Below are positions 13,162 to 24,245 of a DNA stretch of 64,000 nucleotides, in pieces. This DNA is from Scolanthus callimorphus. Lineage: Eukaryota; Cnidaria; Anthozoa; Actiniaria; Edwardsiidae. Both the position numbers and the translations under genes were made by a program. Numbering within the stretch: the stretch's first letter is position 1; every line of letters starts with the position of its first letter. Where the stretch lies: NCBI GenBank assembly GCA_033964015.1, contig CM066912.1:14357399-14421398 (forward strand), given 5' to 3'. The notes beneath the pieces were generated by a model. It searched no databases. It was not told the DNA's origin and saw only the letters and a list, made by a program, of their open reading frames with translations.

Positions 13162-13417
13162 GGTTTCTCGCACGCTTGTGAATAGATTCGTCCACAGCGC
13201 GCGGACATAAAATGACTGAGTAAAATTGTATTCGAAAACACATCTATATTTGCCTGTAGCAAACAAAATGATCCTCCAGATTTAAAGAAAAATATTTCAA
13301 TCGTCAGACACATACACTTCTAAGTAGTTTGGACCTGTTATTAAAAGGATGAAATTGGATTACGATTTGGGAGTTTTTTTCTTGTTAGAGATGCGGCCAG
13401 CAAATGTGCGAGAGCCC
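13162..13417. repeat. MITE, CTCGCACGCTTG family, copy 3 (intron of SAM gene)
   Basis: Ends GGTTTCTCGCACGCTTG and GCAAATGTGCGAGAGCCC. The interior matches copies 1 and 2 (TTTGCCTGTAGCAAACAAAA, GGACCTGTTATTAAAAGGAT). It sits in the intron between the two SAM exons. Confidence 0.75.
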
Positions 13418-13858
13418 TCTTGTTTGCAGAATTCATTCTTGAGCTCTTAGGCGGCAAAAAACTGCGGAACGATGAACTATTATGTCATTTAAAATCAAGT
13501 GAAACTCCTAGCATTTATCACAAAGAAAACCTAAATCCTCCTTCTAGGAACCCGGCCTTGGTGGGAATGCATTGATTTTAAACGTGTTTCTTATATCTAC
13601 AATTATAGATGAAGATATAGACGGCAACGGTCTCCTCGCTCTGCACAGAAAGGATGACGATAATGCAATCTTCCAGAAGCTCGGACTAACGTTTGGCAAA
13701 ACAGTTACTCTGAAGCTAAAAGTGCAAAAGTTTTGCCTTCCTCATCCAGTCCCGCATCACAAAAGAGGACAAATCCGAAACCTTCTATGTCAGCGCTAAC
13801 TCCTGAACAACAACTGTTGTATAAATTCAAGTAAGTAACCTTTTTCTCATGCTATTAC

Positions 13859-15387
13859 TTGGGCACTTTTTATTATTATTATGAGAAGCAATTTGGTTTC
13901 CGCGAAGGGCATTCTACTTTACATGCTGCTCTACTTATTACTGATCGTATTCAAAAAGCTATAGAAGAGGGCCAGTACTCCTGGGTATCTTCCTCGATTT
14001 TTCCAAAGCATTTGACACGGTTAATCACAATATTCTTCTGAAGAAGCTTTCTCATTATGGAATCAGGGGTATTGCCAATCAATGGTTTGCCTCCTATCTC
14101 TCAAATAGAAGACAGTCTGTTGCTATTGGTAATACCTACTCAGAAAATCTAAGTGTGTTTCATGGAGTTCCACAGGGTTCAGTGCTAGGGCCTCTCCTAT
14201 TCCTCATCTATATAAACGACTTCTATAGATGTAGTCGCTTTTTTAATTTCATATATTTGCTGATGATACAACCTCTTTGCTTCTCATACTAGCTTACAAA
14301 CACTAGAAAAGGGCATCAATGAGAATCTTACATTTGTGTCTAATGGCTTACAGCCAATAAACTTTCCCTTAATATTGATAAAACCAACTTGTTATATTTC
14401 ATCCACCTCAAAAAGCCTCTAATTATGATGTACGACTAGTGATCAATGGACAGTCTATTAAGAAAGCTAAGTGTATTAAGTACCTTGGGATTCTCATTGA
14501 CTCTCATCTTAGCTGGAAACAGCATATATTGCATATTTCAAAAAAGGTTAAGCGTTGTGTGGGCATTCTCTCAAAAGTCAGACATTATGTAAATGCTGCC
14601 ACTCTTTCCATGCTATATTATTCACTAATTTATCCTTTTCTAACCTATGCAGCTGTGACATGGGGGAACACCTACACAACCACCCTAAGGCCTCTTCTTG
14701 TCCTCCAGAAGAGGGCAATTCGATTAATGACTTTTTCGGAATTTAGAGCTCATTCAGATCCAATCTTCCATGCCCTTGGTCTACTTAAATTACCTGAAAT
14801 AATATTTTTGCATAATGCACTCTTTATGTATGATTTCTATTCAGATCGTCTGCCCTCTGTTTTTGATTGTTTCTTCTTATCAGTCAACAGGATACATCAA
14901 CACTATACCAGACTAGCAGCTAAGAAAACGTATTTCCTTCCTAAAATAAGAACTAATTATGGAAAATTTAACATCCGCTTCCTAGGCGCTAAAGTCTGGA
15001 ACTCAATTTCTGAAGAATTCAAAAGTAAACCACGACCCTCTTTCAAGAAACTTTTGATTGACTCCTTCATCAATTCATATAATACTAACTAAGTTTTCAC
15101 CATTCCTCCTAGTTATATATATCTAGATAATCTTTAAGCCACTTTCCCTTGTTCGTTTTGTATTAGTGTTTTTGTCCTGTATCTGCTGCCCGTGTATCTT
15201 GTTGATGTATCTACCTACAACTCTACAATTAATTTTTCCTATAGACCCTAGGCCGAGGTACTTGGCTCGATTAGTCCTGACTATTTCCAAGTGCCTTGTG
15301 CTCCATTAACCTGTAAAAACAAACTCATAAATCCTGTATCTTTTTCTTACGAGTGCTAAATAAAGTGTGTTGTTGTTGTTGTTGTTA
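13859..15387 (+). mobile_element. 5'-truncated non-LTR retrotransposon (LINE), RT C-terminal half
   Basis: Reverse-transcriptase motifs in order: QFGFREGHSTLHAAL, motif [14 protein letters not shown], motif [20 protein letters not shown], motif C FADDTT (in a shifted frame near 14262), then an intact 217-codon tail (14439-15092) of the CR1/L2/Jockey-type C-terminus (KYLGILIDSHLSWKQHI). The 3' end has AATAAA followed by a (GTT)n tail ending at 15387. Slips near 13985 and 14245 and the 5' truncation make it dead. It lies within the SAM gene, between its exons 2 and 3. Confidence 0.88.
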
Positions 15388-15702
15388 AATGTTTTTTTTT
15401 TCATTGCATGGTTTCAAAAAATATCCATAACCTCCAAAGGAAGGGTGTTGAAAATCCAGGGTGGGTAAACAAAAATAAGAAATTTGAGGGTGGTCATGAA
15501 GAAATTCACTGGAATCCCAGGGAGGGTAGGTGTCACTAAAATTTTCCACAGGGTGAGTAGCTGATACTTGGGTCCTTAAAGGTAAAGGGGGATGCAGATT
15601 TTTTTTTGTGACTGCCTATTTTTTTTGTCTGTTTGTGTACTTTGTGGTATGCTGTGTTATGATGAATTGACGGCCAGCTTCTCAAAATTTTGTTCTATAT
15701 AG
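15388..15702. repeat. Diverged MITE copy (GTTCC/ATCC type) after the LINE tail
   Basis: The stretch 15405-15545 contains TGGTTTCAAAAAATATCCATAACC and GGAAGGGTGTTGAAAAT, split here at ATCC, matching the hairpin MITE family but with eroded right-hand repeats. The rest is unassigned intron. Confidence 0.5.
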
Positions 15703-15930
15703 GCGGTCTATGATAAACCAAGCTGCAACCGAAAAGTGGCCGGGAATCAATTTCCCAACTTCCGCCTTCCTGAAAACCGAAGGGAGCTACAGAAGCTGGC
15801 AGAAGAGCTAGAAGAGCGCTGCAGTATGGCAGAGATTGGTTTCGGCTTAGATGGGATTAAGGAACACATCAAGTCTACTTTCTGGGAGCGGTCACGCTCC
15901 AGAAAGAGAGATGGCACAGATTATGACCAG

Positions 15931-16770
15931 GTTTGTTCTAGTTCATATTAAAGATAAAGCTATAGGAATCTTGTATTATGGTTATGTAAAACAACACAAG
16001 AGTAAGTTAGTTAAGATTGCACAGAAAGTTGAACATCTGACAATGCACTAGTGGAAAATTCCTATGAAAGACCTGCCCCTGTGGAAATTTTCGCTGACTA
16101 TTTTCCCCTTTGGAAATCCATTGGTTGATATTGAGAGACCCTATGGAAATTAAATCCAGGGTCCAATTCAAAGACCCTTAGGAAATCCAGGGTCCAAAAT
16201 GTAAAGACACTGTGGAAATCCAGGGTCTACAGGGGGGTTATGGATAAAAAATGGAATAGCCCTAGTGTATAGCCAGGGATGGAAAACTTAAATCCAAGAA
16301 ATCCAAAGTGGTAGCTGAAACTAAGATCTTGAAGAGGGGTGCAGATTTTTTTACTGCCCAATTCAAGGGGAAGCTGATGGAGGTGTGATAAAAACAAATA
16401 TTTCCAAATGTTAATGATTAAATGTTTATTTCATTTGAAGCTGTTAATGTGCTCAATGTGCAGCTGTTATACACCTATATGAACAAAAGGTTGCCCTCAC
16501 TAATGTGAAAAACAGAAACGCAACACTAAAAATCTCTTCAGAGAATGTTTTAGCAATACTTGCAGTTTGAATTATGTCATTCTGAGGTATTTAGATGTAG
16601 ACCGCTTTTTCAAAAAGGATGACAACATGATCAAACCCTCAAAGTTTTGTTTAAAGATTCCAAAAAACACTTTCCGCATGCTCACGTTTTTCACATTACC
16701 ACAAAGAGAGCACCTTTGATAACAGCAATTGCTTGATTACACATTCATTTTCTTTGTAGCCTGACAAGAG
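15931..16770. other. SAM gene intron, repeated TGGAAATCC words
   Basis: An intron between supported exons. It contains several short repeats of ACCCTGTGGAAATCCAGGGTC type at 16070-16240 and no reading frame of note. Confidence 0.45.
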
Positions 16771-17002
16771 GAGAGACCCAAAACAACAATAAACATCAAC
16801 GACAGTCCTCCGGGTGATGATAAAGGAAAACGAAAGAAAGGGGTTGTCCCGTCCAAGGAAATAAAGCAGCTGGCAGCAGCAGTGAGGTACTCTCCTCCCC
16901 CTGAGGATTCTGAGTCAGCTACTGACATTCTTGAGTCTACAGATGATGAGGAATCATCTAATAGCTCATATAATCCATTTGAAGAGGATTTCTCCAGCTC
17001 GC

Positions 17003-18433
17003 AAAAGCCAGAGCCAGCTACCAAGAAAAAAAACAAAGGCTCCACCTCCCCAGCAGTTATTAAAGTAGAACCTGCTCAGCTTTCAGACAAAAGTGCTGAA
17101 GTTATTCTTTTGATTTTCTGTTGCGAGAAAAGTATGGAGAATATTTCAAGAGAATGCTTACTTGAGATTCTAAAAAAGAATGGGGTGAAAATGTCTCTTG
17201 CCAAAACACTCGAAAAAAAAAGTCTTGTGAAGACTGCTGCTGTTAAGCTCATTAATAGGGGAGCCATTAATATAAGTCAGCGCGCAGACTTAAAAATCTA
17301 AGGAGGAGCGAGGTAGCTGTCTCAAAGCTGGAAGGAAAAAAAAGTTCAAATTAGACTTTGGTCTGATGCTTGATCTGTGAGCTTTAAAGCCTGAAGTTAC
17401 CAGTAGAGCTTGCTCTGCTTTTGGACAAAAGTGCTGAAATTGTTGTGTTGATTTATTGTAGTGATCGAAAAGTATAGAAAACAAAAGCCAGAGCCAGCTA
17501 CCAAGAAAAAAAACAAAGGCTCCCACCTCCCCAGCAGTTAAAGTAGAACCTGCTCAGCTTTCAGACAAAAGTGCTGAAGTTATTCTTTTGATGCGAGAAA
17601 AGTATGGAAAATATTTCAAGAAAATGCTTTACTTGAGATTCTAAAAAAGAATGGGGTGAAAATGTCTCTTGCCAAAACACTCGACAAAAAAAGTCTTGTG
17701 AAGACTGCTGCTGTTAAGCTCATTAATAGGGGAGCCATTAATATAAGTCAGCGCGCAGACTTAAAAAATCTAAGGAGGAGCGAGGTAGCTGTCTCAAAGC
17801 TGGAAGGAAAAAAAAAGTTCAAAATTAGACTTTGGTCTGATGCTTGATCTGTGAGCTTTAAAGCCTGAAGTTACCAGTAGAGCTTGCTCTGCTTTTGGAC
17901 AAAAGTGCTGAAATTGTTGTGTTGATTTATTGTAGTGATCGAAAAGTATAGAAAACAAAAGCCAGAGCCAGCTACAAGAAAAAAAACAAAGGCTCCCACC
18001 TCCCCAGCAGTTAAAGTAGAACCTGCTCAGCTTTCAGACAAAAGTGCTGAAGTTATTCTTTTGATGCGAGAAAAGTATGGAAAATATTTCAAGAAAATGC
18101 TTTACTTGAGATTCTAAAAAAGAATGGGGTGAAAATGTCTCTTGCCAAAACACTCGACAAAAAAGTCTTGTGAAGACTGCTGCTGTTAAGCTCATTAATA
18201 TAAGTCAGCCATTAATATAAGTCAGCGCGCAGACTTAAAAAATCTAAGGAGGAGCGAGGTAGCTGTCTCAAAGCTGGAAGGAAAAAAAAGTTTAAAATTA
18301 GACTTTGGTCTGGTGCTTGATCTGTGAAAAGCTTTAAAGCCTGAAGTTACCAGTAGAGCTTGCTCTGCTTTTTTGGACAAAAGTGCTGAAATTGTTGTTT
18401 TGATTTATTGTAGTGATCGAAAAGTATAGAAAG
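17003..18433 (+). repeat. Tandem triplication (~475 bp unit) of the SAM gene 3' exon and intron
   Basis: Three head-to-tail units start at AAAAGCCAGAGCCAGCTACC (17003, 17483 and 17957). Each includes the basic exon segment, the NGVKMSLAKTL block, a GTGAGC-like donor and the intron ending GATTTATTGTAGTGATCG. Units 2 and 3 are nearly identical and read MREKYGKYFKKML. Unit 1 differs by a short insertion at that point. The copies carry different one-base slips. Confidence 0.88.
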
Positions 18434-18494
18434 CATTTCAAGAGAATGCTAATTACTTGGCATATTTACAGTTGTTTTCAGAAAACTTTACCCG

Positions 18495-18738
18495 GTTGGT
18501 TCCCAAATTCCCAACTAGGTTCCAAAGTTCGCAACTTTGGTTCCAAACTAAAGTTTGTAACTTCACATCTGTTAGACATTTTGTTTAGAAAATATAAATG
18601 TTAGCTTTTTATCCTTTTGTGGCTGTGGTCTGTCAAAATTAAAATTTTAGCAGAATATTCCATCTGAATTGGCAATTGCTAACTTAGTTGGGAACCAAGT
18701 TGCGAAGTTAGGAACCTGTTGGGAATTCGGGAACCAAC
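18495..18738. repeat. MITE with ~29 bp imperfect terminal inverted repeats
   Basis: The left arm GTTGGTTCCCAAATTCCC...AGGTTCC pairs with the right arm GGAACCTGTTGGGAATTCGG GAACCAAC. Inner GTTCGCAACTTTGGTTCC / GGAACCAAGTTGCGAA also pair. Non-coding; inserted downstream of the triplication. Confidence 0.75.
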
Positions 18739-19323
18739 TTTGCAACCCTGAGCGGTAGGTATTCTGAAAACAATAAGAATGTTTGCGTCAAAATGGCACT
18801 TACCTAAACTCTCGACAAAAAAAGTACTGTTGAAGCTAGCAGCGCCCTTGCTCTGACAAAAGTGCCAAGCTGTTATTGTTTTGGTTTTATATTCTAGTGA
18901 GTAAGTATAGAAAACATACATTTCGAGAGAAAGCCTTCCTTTTATTAGGGGAACCATGAAAGGACTATTAGTCTAAACAAAGGCTGAAGAGAAAAAACTT
19001 TCAAAAGACTTTGGTCTGATGCATGATCTGTGAGTATATTACATTTACAATGACATTTGAAGAAGATATCAGGTTAAAAGTGGTGATTCCCTACCAGCAG
19101 CTATCATATTATATATCATTGCAAAGCTTTAATGCATGTTAGGAAATGATCAAATGATGTAAGTTGACATAGATTTTATTTTGATTAAATCTCAAGTGCT
19201 GGACATTATGATATCGTGTATGACGTTTTCTTTATTTTGTTCTAAACTTTTTTCCTGGTTCACAGGTTAGGGAAACCACCCCTAGGTGCAAAAGTTCTTT
19301 GGGTTTTAGAATTATATTCACTT

Positions 19324-19630
19324 CTACTCTTCCCAGTAGACCGTTACATCTCTTGAGTTTTCAGCCCGCCGGCGGCTGTCTCAAATTGATTGCGTGATCG
19401 CCTTTTCATTTACCACGTGATGAGTTGTTTCTGTACCACGTGATTACCTTTGTGGGCATAGACGTTGTTGGAAAGCAGCAAGATCGACAATGTGGCACAC
19501 CAAACTCTGAAAGTTTACACCGACAGATACTGATCACATGGTACATAAAAAGGTGATCACGCGATCAATTAAAGACAGCCATCAGCAGGTTGAAAAATCG
19601 AGAGGTTTAACGGTCTACTGGGAAGAGTAG
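19324..19630. repeat. MITE with perfect 23 bp terminal inverted repeats
   Basis: CTACTCTTCCCAGTAGACCG (19324 on) is repeated inverted, ending at 19630. The inner GGCGGCTGTC and GACAGCC stretches also pair, so the 307 bp unit can fold into a long hairpin. It lies between the SAM gene and the right word array of Tn-A. Confidence 0.85.
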
Positions 19631-19635
19631 TAAAC

Positions 19636-20043
19636 CCCCAGGTTTAGAAGTGCTTGGTGTAAGCATACCCCAACCCTGGCAATGCAACTTGGGTATTGCA
19701 CATTCCCCATAGAAGTGAATACAGGGTCACTTTACCCCCAGGTATGGAAGTGCTTGGGGCTAGCATTCCCCAACCCTGACAATTCAATTTGGGAATTGTA
19801 CATTCCCCATGTAAGTGAATACAGGGTCACTTTACCCCAAGGTATGGAAATGCTTGGGGCTAGCATTCCCCAATCCTGGCAATACAACTTGGGAATTAAA
19901 TATTTCCCTATTTTAATTACCCTGGGAAATTGGTATCATTTTTACAATGTTGGAATTACACACTTCCCAACTTGAAAATACAGTCTAGCCCCAGTACTTC
20001 CCCAATTTACACCCAAGTTGGGAATTGACTTTTTTTTCCTGTG
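19636..20043. repeat. Tn-A right subterminal array and terminus
   Basis: Three and a half ~106 bp repeats contain CCCCAGGTATGGAAGTGCTT, GCATTCCCCAACCCTGG, CAACTTGGGAATTGCACATT and GAATACAGGGTCACTTTACC. They share CCCAA/TTGGG words with the left end and lead into the 32 bp inverted terminal repeat at 20012-20043. Confidence 0.88.
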
Positions 20044-20357
20044 ATGGCGTGATTAAACATGTGAAGTTGTTGATTTTCTCGTCGATGCTTCACAGTCTAC
20101 ACTTCAATTTCATTCCACTCTGCCAACAATCACGATCAAAAACGTCGCTGACATGTAAAATATACACTAACGATTTTTGGCAGAAAAGTCGATTTACATT
20201 TGATTTTGCCATGAGAACTTGAAGATTTTCGCTCCGACATCTCCTGGCTGTGTTGGCAATGGGGCAGGCTGAGGAACCTGGCCTGGGTACACACGCAGAC
20301 CACGTCCGCGATACTTAGACCAGCGGCTGTCCATCGGAAATTATAACCACGCGAAAT

Positions 20358-20455
20358 GTGCTCGATGGTTACTTTTATTTCATTTTTGTTTCATTTTATT
20401 TCATTTTGTTTTAATACCACACATTAGCCTATGGGGCTCCACCAGAGCTCCGCTA
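20358..20455. repeat. ~100 bp direct repeat, left copy
   Basis: GCTCGATGGTTACTTTTATT through CTCCACCAGAGCTCCGCTAT recurs in the same orientation at about 21732-21832, bracketing the satellite at 20585-21180. Confidence 0.75.
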
Positions 20456-21180
20456 TAAGGGGATTAAAGGATAGCTGCCGAGAGTGTTAACTGATATATC
20501 GCCATACTTCGCAGCGCAAAAGCTGTAATCAACCTAATGTTTTCAAGTTATAACTTTGGTATGTTAGCGCAAAAGTTTTGGCCAAAATATAGCATCTGAA
20601 AGAGGCATACAGGTAAGTTAATGCCCCAGTATTAAGCGACACTATAATATAGCATCTGAAATAGGCATACAGGCAAGTTAATGCCCCAGTATGAAGCGAC
20701 ACTATAATTGCATTTTCGCAAAAACTTTTAAATAATACTTCGATATGTTAGCGCAAAAGTCTTGACCAAAATATAGCATCTGAAATAGGCATACAGGCAA
20801 GTTAATGCTCCAGTATGAAGCGACACTATAATTGCATTTTTCCATAACTTTTAAAGTCTTACTTTGGTATGTCAGCGCAAAAGTCGTGACCAAAATATAG
20901 CATCTGAAATAGGCATACAGGCAAGTTAATGCCCCAGTATGAAGCGACACTATAGTTGCATATTTGCATTTTAAAGTATTACAACTTTGGTATGTCAGCG
21001 CAAAAGTCTTGACCAAAATATAGCATCTAAAATTAGCATACAGGCAAGTTAATGCCCCAGTATGAAGCGACACTATTGCATTCTTTGCTTTACTTTTAAA
21101 TCATTTCCTTTGATATGCTTCTATAAGCGCTAAAGTCAGGCAAGCTAATGCCCCAGTATGAAGCGATACCATTGCATATT
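20456..21180. repeat. ~123 bp satellite, five to six units
   Basis: Units carry AAAATATAGCATCTGAAATA, GGCATACAGGCAAGTTAATG, CCCCAGTATGAAGCGACACT and GGTATGTCAGCGCAAAAGTC. The GCATCTGAAA mark occurs near 20592, 20652, 20776, 20900 and 21023, so the second unit is half length and the others are about 123 bp. A minus-strand 123-codon frame through it is a repeat artefact. Confidence 0.88.
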
Positions 21181-21731
21181 TACTTTTGATATCTCAGCAC
21201 AAAAAGTCGTAGCAATTTCCAGGTGCTAGGTTAGATACAGAAGTACTTCGCAGGTGAAGGTGAAGTCGAAAGAAAAGCGAAAAGCGACAAGGATTCATCA
21301 TTTCTCTCATGTGAAAGATACGTGCTTGCATGTAGCTTTCCCGCCACTATGCTCTGTCTATTGTGGTAGGAAGGCAGTTTTGAGTCACTGAAATACTTAC
21401 TTGGGAATAGCAACCTTACCGTACCACACATTGTTACAATGACATGTTTTACACGAGCTAATACCGCCTGTTGTACGTAGTGTCGGTAGTAACATTGTAG
21501 CAAACCTCGTGGACTAGAGAACTGCCGCCACTATCCCGCCATTTATTTACTGATCGAAATATGCAAATTCATAGATTCTGCAATCCTATCCCGGTTTTTA
21601 CTGACAGATGCGGGGTAGTAGGCAACACCTCTGCTGATTCATACTTCCCGTTTAGTGTGTTGTTGACAACTCTCAATGAAAGATATGCTCATTAAATGTG
21701 ACGTCATACGAGCGACCTAAAGCTCCTCATG
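21181..21731. other. Intergenic, no gene seen
   Basis: A 90-codon minus-strand frame (21231-21503) has no motifs and no splice context. It is not called. Confidence 0.35.
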
Positions 21732-21832
21732 GAAAGTTGCTCGATAGGTTACTTTTATTACATTTTGTTTCATTTTATTTCATTTGTTTAATACCGCACA
21801 TTGGCCTATGGGGCTCCACCAGAGTTCCGCTA
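21732..21832. repeat. ~100 bp direct repeat, right copy
   Basis: Matches 20358-20455 with few changes (GCTCGATAGGTTACTTTTAT ... CTCCACCAGAGTTCCGCTAT). Homopolymer C and A runs follow at 21870-21935. Confidence 0.75.
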
Positions 21833-22611
21833 TTATCTTGATGGTCAACTAGCATTTCTGAAGTTTCAACCCCCCCCCCCCCCCCCAAATACCCTCTGGA
21901 TTTTTCAAACCCCCCCCCCAAAAAAAAAAAAAAAATCTTTAGAAATTCATGCCCATCATAAAGAACATTTTCCTTTTTTTAGACAACATCAGTCAAAACC
22001 ACACACGGTAATGATCAGGTCTGACTGGATTAATCTCAAATCTCAGGTGTGTTAAGGCCTGACTTGGGGCTTGTACGAAGGCAAACAATAGTATTGCAAA
22101 TATTTATCTCTAATACGAAAATGGCTACAGGACCAAACTTTGCATCAACGTTAATTGTTGTTCTAGCAAAATTTTGACAGTTGATGTTTCCATGACAACC
22201 AAATTAAAGGGACGTTCACCATATTTGTCCTTGTTGGGGCATGACTTAAAATAAGGGCTCAAATTAAATTTTCACTGGAAATTGGTTAGGGGACAGGATA
22301 GGGGGTCTTTGGGTAAATTTCTGTCCCTCCCCATCTTTTACACTTGTACTTTCTAGCATAATATCCACATTATTTTACTTTCTGCCCATAAGCATCTGAT
22401 AGACTTATGGGGACAAGTAAAACATTCACAATACTGTAGTCAATAACAAAAATTATGTGAAAGCAAATTTCCTCTTTCTAAGCTGTGGGATCAAAAGCCC
22501 AAAACACAGGCACTCCTGAGAATTCCAGGGGTGAGGGGCTAAATTCACCTGTTATTTCCAAAATAATTGGCTTGCTTTTTACCGTACAAAGTCAAATATA
22601 TAACCTCTTAC

Positions 22612-22677
22612 CTGCTTGGCAGGGTAACACCCCAGCTATCCTCTCTGCCACACCCTGTTCTATTCTATTTCCAGTTT
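22612..22677 (-). CDS. Repeated small exon (ETGN...CQAG), unknown protein
   Basis: A 66 bp minus-strand exon with acceptor TTCTTAAG and donor GTAAGAGG, phase 1 at both edges. It encodes TGNRIEQGVAERIAGVLPCQ. It is homologous to exons at 23458-23526 and 52019-52084, which keep the same splice sites. The function is unknown. Symmetric phase allows duplication without frame change. Confidence 0.45.
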
Positions 22678-23457
22678 CTTAAGAAAAATAAAACTAAAAT
22701 TAATTCATAAATTATTGCCCACATTTGAACAAAAGTTCCCAAGAGAAAGAACATTTTCAGAAAGGATCTATCAAAACCACACACAGTACTGATCCGTCCT
22801 GAGTTCTCTCAACTTGTGTAATTACAGAAAAGATCAATTTTTACCATAACAGTTTTTACGTCATCATCGTCGTATTTTTTTTTTGCTGACTTGACACTCG
22901 CCTGCTGCTTGTGCATCCACAACATTTTGATGACGATGATGACGTAAAGCGTGGTAAATAAGAATCCAGACAACACTGAACCTCTTTCGATTTGTTAGAT
23001 GCATGCAGTGACAAAATTAAAATTCCAGCAGATAAGGGCTCAATCATCACCACTTTTTCCTTACATGTAGTTTACAGTCATGTAATTTTTCAGTGAAATT
23101 GTTTAGGTTCAGGATGCCTGGGTCTCCTTAGGTAAATTACTGCCCCCTCCTCTGCATCTTAGGTGTATGGATTATTTTCTTAAACTAAACAGTTTGCTAT
23201 CTTTGCCATCTATGACTTGTGCGCTATAGTAAAAGTTATACCAAGGCATTTCAGAAAAAAAATGGCTAACTAACAATAAAATAATTATATTGCTTCAGGT
23301 TGTTGGTGAGGCTTCATTTTGAGAACAGATCCATACTCCCACCACTGAGGGAATTGAGAATTCCAGGCGGGATAGGCTCTGCAATTCACCTCTTTATTCA
23401 CCTGACTAACAGGCTTGCTTTTTACTGTTCAAAGTAAAATAATACCACCATTCTTAC

Positions 23458-23526
23458 CTGCTTGGCAGGGAGTCACTTCAGCTCCTGTGTTCTCTGCCAC
23501 ACCCTCTTCTACTCCACTTCCAGTTT
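23458..23526 (-). CDS. Repeated small exon (ETGS...CQAG), unknown protein
   Basis: A 69 bp minus-strand exon with acceptor TTCTTAAG and donor GTAAGAATGG, phase 1-1. It encodes TGSGVEEGVAENTGAEVTPC followed by QA. See the related exons at 22612-22677 and 52019-52084. Confidence 0.45.
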
Positions 23527-23845
23527 CTTAAGAAAAATAAACAGGTTGCCAATATTTGATCCTATTACAAAAAATGCACAAAAGGATGATCATTTTCTCT
23601 TTTTTTTTTTCAGACAGGATCTGTCAAAACAGTACTGCATCAGGCCTGAGTTCTCTAAAAATGTTTAATTACAGAAAAGATCCATGTCCATGAGAGAATT
23701 AGGAATTTCCAGCATTCATCTCTTACATGTTTTTCCTTTACACCCATAATTTTTTCCACTGCAAATTATTTACAGGATGGGGAGTAGTAATTGAGGAGAA
23801 ATACACGAACAAATTGCAGATTCAGCACCTTTTGCCAAGTCGACA

Positions 23846-24245
23846 ATGGTGATAAGAACTCTTCAGAAGTTACATAGCAAGATATTACGGAAACTTCATC
23901 GTAGTCCAAATATGTGTAATCCATGGAGAGGAGAAGTGGAAATGGATGTTCCTCTGGAGGTTTTTGATGTGATTAACAAGGATATCATTAATAGAACGGG
24001 TATGGCCATACGCAAACCGAAACTGCTTCAGTCGTCACTATTACTGTCACTGATATGGGCAAGGCGAAGTACATCTTTTACAGGATGAATTTTGATGGAG
24101 AGGAAATACCGAAGGAGAAGTTATTGACGAAACAATTTACAGAGGACAAGGACAAAGATGAAAAGTGTGAAGTCATTATGCCAATGACATGGAGGTACAG
24201 GAAGAACTTTGAAGTGCTCACCATTTCTTTTTCATATGGTTACTG
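23846..24245 (+). pseudogene. Broken coding fragment of unknown family, cut by the Tn-B left end
   Basis: Two overlapping plus frames read like parts of one protein: VPLEVFDVINKDIINRTGMA in the first and TASVVTITVTDMGKAKYIFY...FDGEEIPKEKLLTKQFTE in the second, with a frame change near 24010-24030. Residue use is protein-like (acid/base alternation, few stops), but I do not recognise the family. The second frame runs straight into the Tn-B terminus at 24246, so the transposon may have inserted into it. Confidence 0.35.

Larger units (their letters stand above)
12955..18433 (+). pseudogene. Decayed SAM-domain gene, second gene of Tn-A
   Basis: Supported exons: 12955-13096 (ATG start, phase-1 donor AG/GTAAAC), 13609-13830 (acceptor TTATAG), 15703-15930 (phase 0) and 16771 onward. 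Exons 1-2 encode a SAM fold: ENWDVEKVSNFVGRIFGQEV, then FRDEDIDGNGLLALH and LGLTFGKTVTLKL, the usual W-V-x-x-V and DIDG-x-x-LL pattern (residues ~20-85). Exon 3 carries VYDKPSCNRKVAGNQFPNFR, a coiled stretch and FGLDGIKEHIKSTFWERSR. Exon 4 is acidic, then basic, ending in NGVKMSLAKTL...KTAAVKLINRG. A frame slip after VQKF (~13730) and slips in the triplicated 3' part break it. SAM domains mediate protein or nucleic-acid contacts. A TnpA-like partner role is inferred. Confidence 0.7.
6487..20043. mobile_element. Tn-A: CACTA/EnSpm-like DNA transposon, 13.6 kb, decayed
   Basis: Both ends carry a perfect 32 bp terminal inverted repeat at 6487-6518 and 20012-20043. It starts CACAGG, then eight A, then GTCAATTCCCAACTTGGG. 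The CAC start fits the CACTA superfamily. Inside each terminus lie arrays of short G- or C-rich words (6600-7055 and 19636-19990). The cargo is a broken tnp2-type transposase on the minus strand (7532-10904) and a broken SAM-domain gene on the plus strand (12955 to about 18400), with roughly 2 kb between their 5' ends. Later insertions include a LINE (13859-15387) and several MITEs. Flanking trinucleotides are ATA and ATG, so there is no clean target duplication. Confidence 0.85.
21940..23720 (-). repeat. Duplicated exon-bearing units (~840 bp), two and a half copies
   Basis: A block recurs with the order CAGTCAAAACCACACACGGT-type, ATTTCCTCTTTCTAAGCTG, GAATTCCAGGGGTGAGGGGC, TTGCTTTTTACCG and an exon. 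The minus-strand exons are 22612-22677 and 23458-23526. Each starts after TTCTTAAG, is phase 1-1, ends CCAAGCAG/GTAAG and encodes 22-23 residues of the pattern ETGSGVEEGVAENTG...PCQAG. Related units sit at 51690-52084 (exon 52019-52084, ETESGGEQGMEESTAEV) and 56279-56500. They look like amplified exons of one minus-strand gene. Confidence 0.65.

Noticed and set aside
6484..20046. Target-site duplication of Tn-A
   Set aside because: Flanks are ATA and ATG; a one-base match failure means it cannot be claimed.
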